50,000 nucleotides of DNA, from NCBI RefSeq assembly GCF_964340395.1, contig NC_135554.1:13635751-13685750 (forward strand), in the 5' to 3' direction. This document shows, piece after piece, positions 12,067 through 24,900 of the stretch. A program made the position numbers and the translations under genes. The DNA comes from Glandiceps talaboti (Eukaryota; Hemichordata; Enteropneusta; Spengelidae). Under the pieces are notes generated by a model. The model saw nothing but the letters and a program-made list of their open reading frames with translations, was not told where the DNA came from and did not search any database. Numbering within the stretch: the stretch's first letter is position 1; each line of letters starts with the position of its first letter.

Positions 12067-12114
12067 ATGGAGCGTGTACTGCTGTTGTGTTGCTTAGTTG
12101 TGGTGGCCTTCAGG
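12067..12114 (+). CDS. Exon 1, signal peptide (lectin gene copy 1)
   Basis: Encodes 16 residues, MERVLLLCCLVVVAFR, ending in phase 0 at donor GTGAGT (12115). Residues 4-15 form a hydrophobic core. Ala14 with Val12 at -3 is a plausible cleavage site, so the mature protein would begin near FRTADGAG. The ATG is the first after the inferred start site, and the same ATG is kept in all three copies. It matches the next exon (15377) in phase. Two near-identical or related copies lie at 44740 and 47730. Confidence 0.8.
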
Positions 12115-15100
12115 GTGAGTTTTATCCTACATATTATAGAGAGCGTGTATCACCTCATCACTCTATATCACTCTTTTTTCCAATGTCTTATTATGTTTCA
12201 AGATTCACCTCATCAACCTATATCACTCTTATTTCTAATATCTTATTATGTTTGAAGAGTCTGCACACGTGACAGACACGTACTTTCAGAGAGTGTGCTA
12301 CATCGTGAACAATATCTGTTGTAACACTGTCTTTGGTGGCAACTCTGTTTTAAAAGACGTCATGCGATCTAAGATTGGTAAAAAAATCACCTTTCTTACA
12401 CAACTGTGCGTCCACTGATATTAGATGGAATTACTGAATTCGAGACACGGGGAAAACAATCCATCTATAGTCGTTGTATGTGGTAACATACGCCATTTGT
12501 AAAGTTTTTCCATAAAAGTTCGTTGATGCAAGTAAACGTTTTGATGTGGTCGCGCGCGAACTACCAGCGAAAATGTTACTTTTGGGGCCTTTTCTCGTCA
12601 TTATATTACCACAGCAGATGTTCGTGTCGGTATTTCAACTGTTCTTTGAGTACGGTTCCGAGACCCAGCTTTGGTTACTGTAACAAGAAACATGTATGAA
12701 GTGTAGCACGAAATTCACAACCAATCTGTAAAAATAGACAAGAGGATCAATTTTGGAGACCACTGCTATAGCTTTTAAGGCACACAGAGCTGAAAGAACT
12801 GAAAGAGATGCCTTCATGCCCAAAGACTCCAAAGACTTTTCGTTTGAGAATTGAGCGGTGGAATAACAATGACGATTGAAATAAGTTCGTCTACAATTGT
12901 CCCGAAACATTGCAGCGGTGTCTATATATTGTACTTATACCCGACAAACTCACAGGATAACGGGATTAGCCCATTACACCCTTGCCAGACATTCACACTG
13001 TCACGCCCTTGCCAGACAAGGTGACGAAAAAATACAAACAGATACTGAGATGCATGCGGATGAGGATATACACAGCATCATATGTTTGCACAACAAATAG
13101 TATAATTATTCCAAACAACAATTAATGAACCCGATTTAGAAGCATGGTAAGGCTTAGCGATAAGGTGGCCCACAGAGGACAAAATTCAGCGTAATCGGAA
13201 CCACACATTTTTTTATTAGGCCTTTCAATGTATTGATAACTTTATTTGGAAAAACAATGTTTTTAAGAGACATTGAATAAACACTTTTCAACTGTTATGG
13301 CTTCACATTTTTTTTACGTTTTGACTGTCACTTGTAAAACAGACACTCGAGGGGGGTATGTTTTTATGTTTGTCATGTTGCAGGAGGAACACATATATTA
13401 TTCATTTATTAAACCCACATGTATGTCCCTCATCTCAAATGCCAAATTCTTGCACTGTACTGTTATGCAATATCTCTTTTTAACTTTAATGAGTCCCTCG
13501 AGTTATTGGGTTTGGTTCCATCACATAAGGTTGTGGTCAGAATTTACGACGGGTAGGGGAGGGACTGTCAGTTACGTGTAATTATATAGTACCCCACCCC
13601 CTCACTTCCAGCATTATACAGATGTACACACCCTCCCCACTAGCTATCATAGTGGATGCTTTCATGGTTTAATTTGGTTCAAATCATGACCAAAATACCT
13701 CGTGCACCAACCCATTTCACACCATCAGAATTTTCAAGGCTCCCCCCCCCCCCCGATTTCGTTCAATCCCCATCCCCCTCAAATTTCTCCCCGGGCCTCC
13801 CTGTCATAAATTCTTACTACAGCCTAAGTGAAGGTGCAATACGCTTCGTATTTTCCGCTCTTCCCTTTCAATAAGTTGGAGAAGGGAGACTGGTGAGGGC
13901 CACAGGACAGGATGAATGTGTAATACAATCCCAATAAAGATCACAGGCCTCAGTTCTCTTATTATTTTGTGAAGCCACATATATCTATGAGCATCTGGGT
14001 CATCCCGAACCAAAGCACGATATCACAGCGACAGTACCGTTCTATGTACCTAGATAAGTGTTCTAATGTATGACAGATGTACATTCTTTGTTTTAATCTG
14101 TCTTTTGATGTGTTATGTCTTCAGGGTCCATTGTCACAAACCACAGCCTCTTTCATGGCTCTGGCTAAGACGCACATCCAAGGGGGTTGCTTTAGTAGAA
14201 ATATGTGCTCTGGCTTGTCAGATGTCCAGGGTCCAATTCTTTTAATGGATGTTTTACAACTACATTCCACAGGCCATTATCATTTTCAATTTAACGTTAA
14301 ACTCTCGATAATGCAATGGGTCCATATTCCCCACTGGAGTATAGCTGGAAATGGTGATTCCATCTTTTATATCTTTACAAACATTTATACACTGGAAACA
14401 ATCGATGATTTTAACACTTGGCATGATCAGATAGTACTGTTCGTTGAAATAGCCACCGAGAGTGTGCTGTGGATTGTAGGATATATAATCATTGTCTATC
14501 ATGCGGTCCAACTTCCGTCAAGTAAAAATACATTTTTGTCCTCGAATGTTGCACATTGCTTAAGTTCATTTCCTCGATAAGAAAAGGACGTTGTAGGGTT
14601 ACTAATAATGTTTCTGTGTTCAGAGTATAAGAAGTTAATGGACTTGAAATTGGTATTTGGATTGAGATTAAAACACTTTTTACAAATTTCTTCATGAAAA
14701 CTGTGTGTGTACTGCTCAAAGTATTAATAGTTCACAAGGAGATGTTTTAAGTCTTGTTTAATACAAAACTTTAGAAAAGTTGGTTCTAATATTTCAAATG
14801 TTGCATCAACAATGACACATTTTATCCCGCAACTTAAATGTTATCACTCAAAAATAAAATTTGAACCTCAAAAATTAAAAATAAAATCGTTTAGAAAATT
14901 AATTTTCTGCTCTGTAAAAACGTTTTCTCATAGAAATGGTAGCTCTTTGCTTTGATATTTCTATTTTCAACTAAATGAATAATATATTTTACTTTGAAAG
15001 TAAAGTGTTTTCCCTGTATTATATATTTTATTCTCAGCATTCAATTATATAGTCTAAAATATTATTGTTCCTGCGTCACCTTTAAGGGCCATGGGAAACA

Positions 15101-15739
15101 AATGTTTGTCTTACATGTACCATATTCATTACTGCTAAGTCTTCAGCAGCAAGGAATTGTTATCAAAAACTTTAAATATTTTCAAAATCAACACTTGGTA
15201 GAGGATTGCTAGTCTCGTGTATGTCAAACAGTGTGTAAACATTTTGGCAGCTAAAGGGTAGGAAATGTTGAACTTCAATCCATTCATCCAAAGTCATGTC
15301 TTAAATACAAGCGTAAATGTATGTATGTGATCTATACTTACATTTCAACTAAACTCGGCTTCATTTCTCTTGATAGACTGCTGATGGAGCTGGTGGTATG
15401 TATTTATACACATTCACTTTAAAATTGATAGACTATTTATATTGGTGGAAGGGGTGTTCACGTTATAAAGGTTCTTACAATACTGAATGAATGACCGCTT
15501 ACCGGAGTGACGAACTGACTGCCTGCCCGACTGACTGACTGACTGACTGACTGACTGACTGACTATCTGTCTGACTGACTGACTGACTGACTGACTGACT
15601 GGCTGGCTGGCTGGCTGACTGATCAATCAATGAATCAATCAACGAATCAAGCAATGACTGTGTTGTCTGCTATGTGTCCATCTCTCGGTATGTCTCTCTT
15701 TCACCTGTCTTGCTGTCTTACTGACTGACAGATGGATGA

Positions 15740-15838
<99 letters not shown>

Positions 15839-15851
15839 TAGACTCAGAAAC

Positions 15852-15901
<50 letters not shown>

Positions 15902-18900
15902 TGACTGACTGACTGACTGACTGACTGACTGACAGACACCCCCCCCCCCCCTACGTTTTGAAGCAACATATTTTGTATCCGCAGAACCAGCGTTAATTGG
16001 TGTAACCAAGGGCAATAAAATAATGGGTCGAGAAGAGGCTGATGGTGCATGGGGTTCACCTCAGTCAGACAGTTGTTGTATCACCAGTGTTGGATTTATG
16101 CCCGATGGTTCACTTGTTGGTGTTGGAACTGACCAACAACTGTACACAAAACCGGGATATGGTTTTGGTAAATGGAGTGGTCCAGTAGCCAACAGCGGTA
16201 AAGTAATTGACGTGGCAGTGATGGATGATGGCACACTTCTTGGTGTCCAACCACCAAAGATGAGGTTGGTATCTCGTGATGGTTTGAACGGGAAATGGAA
16301 ACTCGTCCCTAAAGGATTGGGTGTGGTTCGAGTAGACGTAATGCCGGATGGTCGTATCGTTGGTGTGGCCAAATCGGGAGCTTTAAAAATTCGATCTGGC
16401 CTGAAAGGATCATGGTCGATGGTGAAAGCCTATGGTGTGAAGGTGGATGACATTGCTGTTCAACCAAATGGTAAAATTATCGGTTTAAGAAAGGACACCT
16501 GTACTCTTCACTTGAGAGATATGAATGAAGAATCGGGACACTGGACAACAGCATTCGCCAATGCTGAATGCGTTCAATCTATCGTGTCAGCTGGAAATAT
16601 AGGTAAGAATCAAAGAACATTATCATTTCCTGTGTCTTTACTGCCATAGGTCTTGTGTTGTTCCTGTTGTTGTTACGTTGCTGTTGTTTTCTGGAGTACT
16701 TTTTCTTTTCAATTGTTCAATATCAACAGCAAGGAGTTTTCGATATGAAAAAACATAGTCACAAGATCACAATCTTAAACAAGATACGTTTTGTATATAT
16801 TCAGTGGAACCTGCAGTCCCCAGTGAATTGACGACTCCTGGAGCGGCACCACCGACAGAACCCCCTATAGTCAATTGTCCAGCGCTTTCGGATCCCTCCG
16901 ATGGTAGTGTTGCTTGTACAACAGATGGGACAGCTACACCAGGAACTCTTTGTGAATTCAGTTGTGATAGTGGAATGAAGCCATCTGGTGTGGACCAGAG
17001 AACTTGTCTTGAAAGTGGGCAGTGGGACGGTGCTGATGATTTCAAGTGTGAAGGTAGGTTCAAGGCTCTAGTATAAAGTTCATTTGGCAGAAGTCCTGCA
17101 GAGGATGAGTTGGCTCCGGATAAAAGACCGATTCCACATTGTCACTACAGTCATACTGATAAGGGAGAAGTAGTCCAGGAATGTAACATTCCATTCAAAC
17201 ATTTACATTTATAAAATTTGCATATATTAGGTAATACCTTAAGTATGCACGCGTCACATAGTTCATTACTTTGCCATTTCAGGAATATGTCATGGCTATA
17301 GCTCAAAAATTTGCATTAAAATAAAGTTTGTATGAAAAAAATAAGCTTTTGCTTTGGAGGATATTTAGTTAAAGTCTGGTTTCGTTAGCAAGGCAAGTGT
17401 GTCAAACACATTACACGTCCACTTCTTTCTTCTAATGTATTTACCAGTAGTCACAACAACTACATAAAAAAATAGGTAGGCCATATCTTAATAATGCATG
17501 CTTTAAATTTCCAAAACAAAATGCACATACATCACTGACAAGAGAACGTAGTGCCCTATAAAGCATGTTAACAAATTGTGTGCAAATAATAGGCAATTTC
17601 CATAATTGATAATTTTCAGTAATTATGCCATATCTGAGTAGAGTAAGAGTGCAACCTTCAACTCATATATAATATCACCATCCATCAATTTATTTTACCA
17701 ACACGCACGTATCTCGTACAGTTTATTAATATAACAGTTATCTCTAACGAATCATTGGCAGAATGAATGATTTTCGGCAAGTAGGCCATCTCCTAAGAAT
17801 GCACACTTCAAATTCATTACTATTTAATACCCATATTGTCCACGCTAAAGGGCATTTGCTCCAAAAAGTGCATTGATGTAACATTTAGTTTTAATGACTA
17901 ATTTGCATAACTAATATTTTCTAGTAATAAAGATATATCTTTAAAATGGACACATCAAATTTGATGTAATTTGGTACATGCAATAAACATGCATAGCCTG
18001 TAGTTTTATTTACTCTGTACATGCATTGATAAAGTATGTAGATTTTAATTGTAATCAGCTTTTTGTATCATTTATGATTTGAGAGTACGAACTTCAAATT
18101 CTATATATAATTTTCTGCTAGAGATGTTCAACAATTATCAAAGATTCAACACTTTTCTATTTTTGTTGTACTTTCCCCTAAAGATTTTCTATATTTTTTA
18201 TATTTTACTGTTAGAAGAGGGATCACAATACAAACTTTTTGCTCATGACAAACTAACCCAAGCTGAGGCTTCTACTGCATGTCATAACCAAGGAATGCAG
18301 TTAGCAGTTGTCGACAGTGCAGAGGTACAACAGACATTAGTAGCTCTTGTACAAGGCCTAGATGAGAGTGTTTGGATAAGTTTGCATCGTTTTGGTGCTG
18401 CTGGTTTCACAACCATGAATGGTGACGCTTTGGACTATACAAACTGGGCTGCAGGTCAGCCTAGTGGGAGCGGTAAATGTGGTTATATGTGGTAAGTTTA
18501 ATTATTGGCTATATCAAATTTTAGCATGATGCTATTAATGTAGCCTAAAATAACTAGCTTCTGATGATCAACGTTTCGTTTATAAAGTATACAACACAGC
18601 AATTACGTCTGGTTAGTCTAAAAGTGAAAAACTGCGCACATTCAAATAAAAGTGGCTAATATCTTGGCGTCACAATACAAACTGTGATGAATACTGTAAC
18701 TAATATAAATCCCGATTTCTTTTTCCGTGTCACTAATTAAACAAGTAGTAGCTGTCCATATTAGAATAGATATTAATAATTTGATTTTGGCTTATCTTTT
18801 CGTTTTTTCATGCATGTTTACAAATTATGACTACGTTATGTAACAACAACTTCTTATTTCCCATAATTGAATTGTTTAGGTCTTCTAGAGACTACCACTG

Positions 18901-21900
18901 GGATGATGGAAATTGTGGTTCAAAATTCTACTACGTATGTGAACCTGCGGGTATGTACATATATTATATTATATATACTATATTATATACATCGTTGTAG
19001 TACATCGATTTATCATTAATCTCCGAATTACTAGCATAGCGCACTCCTTTTGACTGAAAAAAACTTTCCTTCTTTTTCAAAAATTATATTTTATTAGTCC
19101 AAAGGAGACGATTTCAATGGGCCCATTCGTCAAGCATCCATCCATAGTACACGAGATACTCCGAAGTATATTTCAATGGTAGAGAGGATGCAATGTGTCT
19201 TTGTAAATAAATAAGTTTGTTATACATTGTATACAATCTGTTTTGAATTATGTAGCCATTTCAGTCCCACCGGTAACTGAACCCTCTCATTGTTATCATT
19301 GACTCTGTCGAATGCTGGGGTTCAGGCTAGACTAGCTGTAAGCTATGTCTTGACTTCCCATTTACCCTTCTCTCTCTTGTGTTGTACAATACATTGTAAT
19401 CATTTATTTGGGGAAAATGATACATAATAACCTTCGACCTTTGCCTTGTCCTTCAGGTTCACTTATCAAAATCAAATCACTCTGTCCATACCACAAACAC
19501 TTTGTAGTATTTATTTGTTGCAAATCTCAGTTCATCTTGTTTATAGGTTATATAACATGAGAAAAATAAATATATACTCAATTTACCGCATTGTGGCCAT
19601 ACTTGTAGACAGCGATTAATAAAAAAACACATCACTCAAAAACTTTAATCCACAGAAGAATCATTTGAATATGACCACATACAAACTCTTTTGTTAGAAA
19701 GTTACATTCATCCTCGACCTTCAGTATGGAATATCACACTAAACCTTTTCCTGTATGTCGTACACATTTCAGGTTATTCTATGATTAAGATTGTAACTAA
19801 ATTCAGTTTTAATGGCTAAAATATTTTCACACACTTGGAGCCCATATTTTTAATTTTGCCAGCATGATGCCAGGTATTTTCGGAAATTAGGCCATATCTC
19901 AATAATACATGCTTTAAATTTAAAAACATACACAATTGCAAATTCATCGCTGACAAGATGACATAGTGTCCTATAAAGCATGTTAACAAATCGTATGCCA
20001 TTAATAGTTAATTCCGTAATTGATAATGTTCAGTAATTATGCCATATCTGAAAAGTGCAACATTCTAATGATATATAATATCATGCATTAATTCATGTTA
20101 CCAGAACGAACGTATCTCGTACAGCCTATAGACGTAACTGTAATCTTTAATGAGTCATTGGTAGAATGAATGATTTTCGGAAATTAATCGATCTCCTTAG
20201 AAAACAACTCCTCAAATTCAATATTCTTTAGTTGACACATTACCCTTACCAAAGGGCATTTGCCCCAAAAGGTTCGTTGATGTAACATTTAGTTTTAATG
20301 ACTTTTTTGGATAACTAATACATTTTAGTAATAAGGATATGTCCTTAAAACGCACACTTTAAATTAACTTGGTACATTCTCTAAACATGCTGAGCCTGCA
20401 GTTTTATTGAGTCATATATCTTAAGCATTTACACTTGACGTTCAAACTAATTTACTACAGACTTCAACCAGAGAGGCCCAAGGCTTCAAAAAATGCTTAG
20501 GTATTTTTAGTTCTAATTCTTCCTGTCCATAAGTAGCGCTGTCCAGTAATTAGGTTATATGTTACGAAATTACACTTCAAACTTTATATAACATAACTCG
20601 GTACATACATTAATAAAATATGGACATTTTAATGGGAATCAATCTTTTGTATAATTAAATGATTTGAGAGTACGAGCTTCAAATTCTACACATATAGTCT
20701 TTGCTAGAGGTTATCAATTATCAAAGCTTTCTACATTTCTTATATTTTACTATTAGAAGAGGTATCAAAATACAAAGTTTATGCTGAGAAACTATCCCAA
20801 GCTGAGGCTTCTATTGCATGCCATAACCAAGGAATGCAGTTGGCAGTTGTCGACAGTACAGCGGTAAAACACACATTAGTTGATCTTGTCAAGAAACAGG
20901 GCTTAGATGGTGAAAGTGTGTGGATAAGTGTGCATCGTTTTGGTGATGCTGGTTTCACAACCATAAATGGTAAAAAATTGGACTATACAAATTGGGATAT
21001 TGGTGAACCTAATGGTAATGGTAGATGTGGTTATATGCGGTAAGTTTAATAATTAACCATGCCATGTCAAATTTTAGCATAATGTTGTTTACGTAACCTA
21101 CAATAACTAGATTCTGATGGTCAGACCATGCAATACATTGCAAACAAATAGTGCACAATTATAACGTTTAGAACACAGTGATTGGGTTTGGTTAAACTCG
21201 AAATACATAACTGAATTCAGATGCAAGAGGCTACTATCTTTGCGTCACGATAGAAACTTTAACGAGTATTGTAAAGAATATAAATCACAATTTCGTTTGT
21301 TGATTTAATTTTTGGCTTATCTTTTCGTTTCTTCACTCATGTTTATAAATTATGAATACATAATGTAATACATGTTTTAAATAACAGTTTCTTATTTCCT
21401 TCAATTGCAATGTTTAGGCATTCTAAAGACTACCAATGGGATGATGCTGGTTGTGGTTCAAAATTCAACTACATATGTGAACCTGCGGGTATGTACATAA
21501 TACACTTTACTGCATTATATACATAGTTGTACTACATAGATTCATTATTAATCTCCGAGTTACTAATATAGCGTACTCCTTTTGATTGAAAAAGGTTTCC
21601 TTCTGCAGAATAGTCTGTTATGAAAAATTTTACTTTTTAGTCCAAAGGGGACTATTTCATTGGCCCATTCGTCAAGCAACCGTCCACAAAACGTCATTTC
21701 TCTGATACTCCGAACTATATTTGAATGGTATAGAGGATGTAGTACGCCTTTCTAAAATCAATTTGTTATTATATATAATCCCATGAAATCAATGTTAGTT
21801 TTACGTCATAATGCTCCGAGTATAATTCCGCGGACTAATACAAATTCGAACCAGTAGGCGAGAATTTGTAGTCCGCGCCGCGGAATCATACGAGGGGCAT

Positions 21901-24900
21901 TATGAAGTAAAACTTACATTGATTTCATGGGATTATATATTTATCACATAACTAAGTATTTCCCCGTATTTTTCTAAAATTTTAAATCGTATTTAACGAA
22001 TACTGCATCATTTCATCGCACTATATTCTTCATTGCGTATTAAAAAATGGCGCCTGATGGCTATGTAAATTACATAATCGCGTGACCTGTCGCGAGGTCA
22101 AGCTTACCATGTATGGTATCGGTCATACTGTTGTGTGGTTTCTCAACCAAAATTATCGGTTATAAGCTTACGATGTACTTGTAATATCGAATTTAGTTTA
22201 AAACGTAAGTAGAATTGTCTGAATACGACTTTTGTGCCGTCATTTTAATCATATTTTATCGGGTTGTGTAAGTTCGGAGATCTGAGCTAGACGGAAAATC
22301 GGAAGTAAGCTTGCCGGCTGCTACATCGATAATCTACCTGATTTTTAAATAGAATAAAATGTATCAAATAAAAATAAAAGGACTTCTACGTAAGACACTC
22401 ATGCCATCCAAGGATATATGTAACGCTACTAACGTAATGTATGCATTTACGTTTTGAAAGCACATAATTATTACGATAAACTTGATCGTAGCGTAGGATT
22501 GACATAAACACTACGGTACGGAGAAAATATAGTTCGGTAGAACAGGGGTGATATGCTCTGAAATCACCCCTGTTTGACGTCACACAGTAGAAGATATGCA
22601 CGTATTTATATGATAATGTATTGTATTCAATTTGTTTTGAAGTATGTACGCATTTCAGTCGTATCAATAACTGAACCCTCTTATTGTTATCATTCACACT
22701 GTGAAATACTGGGGTTCAGGCTAGACTAACTGTAAGCTAGCTATTTCTTGACGTCCCCTTTACCCTTCTCTCTTGTGTTTTCTTATCAAAATCTTGTAGT
22801 TATTCATAGATTTGTGTAAAATAATAAACAATAATCGTATATGACCACATACAAACTATCTTGTAAGAAAGTTAACTTTGTTCTCGACCTTCAGTATGGA
22901 ATATCACACTTAAGCTTGTTCCTGTATGTCGTACACATTTAAGGAAATTGTGTTATTCTGTGGTTAAGATTGTGAATAAATAAGTTCGGTTTTAATATCT
23001 AAATTATTTTTACACACATGGAGCCCTTACTTTTTATTTTGCCAGCATAATTTAGCAACTTAAAAACGATCTTCGGAAATTAGGCCATATCTTAACAATA
23101 CATACTTTGGATTTCAAAAACATTTGTAAATGCATCGCAGACAAGAGAACGTAGTGTCCTATAAGGTAATTTGCGTAATTGAAAATGTGTAGTAATTAGG
23201 CCATATCTGAAGAGTGCAACCTTCAAATGATATATAATATCATACATACATTCAAGTTACCAGGTCGTACTTAAGTCGAACAGCTTATTGATGTAACATT
23301 TACTTTTAATGATCCTTTTGTATAACTAATGCGTTTTAGTAATTAATTAAAATTTCATGTAATTTGATACATGTTCTCAACGTGCATAGCCTTTAGTTTT
23401 ATTGAGTCATTTGCGTAATTAATGATTTTCACTATATCTCAAGCAGTCACACTTGAAAGTCAATTTAATTTACTACACAGACTTCAACCATAACAAGGCA
23501 CAAGGCTTCAACAATACTTAGGGTATGTGTCAGTTGCAATGTTTCCTCTGCATAAGTAGTGCTTTCCAGTAATTAGGCTATATTTCAGGAATTTAACACT
23601 TTAAACGCCATATAACTCGGTACATGCATTGATAAAGTATTTAGATTTTAATTGTAATCAGTTTTTTGTATAATTAATAATTTGAGACTACAAGCTTCAA
23701 ATTCTATGTATAATTTTCTGCTAAATGTGATCAACAATTATCAAAACTTGAACACTTTTCTATTTTCAGTGTACTTTCCCCTAAATATCTTTCTACATTT
23801 ATTATATTTTACTGTTAGAAGAGGTATCAAAATACAAGATTTTTACTGAGAAACTATCCCAAGCTAGGGCTTTTACTGCATGTTATAACCAAGGAATGCA
23901 GTTAGCCGTTGTTGACAGTGCAGAGGTACAACAGGCATTACTTGGTCTTGTGAGGAAATACAGCTTAGATGACAGTGTGTGGATAAGTGTGCATCGTTTT
24001 GGTGATGCTGGTTTCACAACCATGAATGGTAAAGCTTTGGACTACACAAATTGGGGTGCTGGTGAGCCTAATGGTAATGACAGATGTGGTTATATGCGGT
24101 ACGTTTATGTCAAATGTTAGCATCATGTTGTTTATGTAAAATAAGATAACTAGATTCTGATGGTCAGACAATGTAATACATTGCAAACAAAAAGTGCACA
24201 ATTATAACGTATATAACACAGTGATTGCAGTCGGTTACATTCGAAATACAAAACTGAATCCAGATGGAAGTGGTTAATATCTTAGCGTCACAATACAAAC
24301 TGTGATGAATATTGTAAACAGTATAACTCACGATCTCATTTTTTCGCTGTAACTAAACGATTAGTAGCTGTCCATCTCAGAATAGTTATTAATAATTTGA
24401 TTTTTGGCTTCTTATCTTTTCGTTTTTTTCAGTTATGTTTACAAATTATGAATACGTAATGTAATACATGTTGTAAACAACAATTTCTTTTGTCCCTCAA
24501 TTGAATTGTTTAGGCGAGCCAATGACTACCATTGGGATGATGGAGGTTGTGGTTACAATTACTACTATATATGTGAACCTGCGGGTATGTACATAATAAA
24601 CTTTACTATATTATGTACCTAGTTGTAGTACGTCGATCCATCATTAATCTTCGAGTTACTACATAGCGTAGCCCTTTTGATTGAAAAAGTTTCCTTCTGC
24701 AGAATAATTGATTTTCAAATATTATGTTTTTGTGTCCAAAGGGGACTATTTGAATGGTCCAATTAGACAAGCATCCATCAACAGTACGTCATTCTCTGAT
24801 ACGTCGAATTATATTTCAACATTATAGAGGATGCAGTACACCTTTGTAAAGATATAAATTTGTTATTTATTGTATGCAATTTGTTATGAATTATGTATGC

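Larger units (their letters stand above)
5560..14515 (+). repeat. Segmental duplication, left copy
   Basis: Matches about 36490-47197 in the same order and orientation, with the coordinate offset growing from about 31.0 to 32.7 kb because of internal insertions and deletions. Similarity is highest from about 11.0 to 14.5 kb, where it looks near-identical by eye; for example the frame at 13273-13581 differs from 45948-46256 by one residue. It carries repeats, microsatellites, promoter, exon 1 and most of intron 1. The right edge is sharp at 14515. Confidence 0.8.
15396..15984 (+). other. Intron 2, dominated by microsatellites
   Basis: Contains (GACT)n at about 15530-15621, (GATA)n at 15741-15838, (CAGA)n at 15852-15900, (GACT)n at 15899-15932 and a C-run at 15938-15951, ending in the acceptor TTTGTATCCGCAG. 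The C-run lies only about 33 bp before the acceptor. The rest is unremarkable. Confidence 0.7.

Noticed and set aside
13273-13581. 102-codon frame conserved in both duplicates (45948-46256)
   Set aside because: Conservation is explained by the recent duplication. No domain, no start context, no splice partner.
14077-14580. 167-codon open frame in intron 1, with an AG at 14125 in the right phase for exon 1
   Set aside because: No credible donor follows. The homologous segment upstream of the promoter is not an exon, and the frame diverges in the right copy (46754-47134) at a frame-changing difference. The 15377 micro-exon gives a full phase fit instead.
16061-16372. Minus-strand frame opposite the propeller exon, and 16767-17063 opposite the CCP exon
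   Set aside because: These are shadows of real + strand exons whose domain content and phases are clear.
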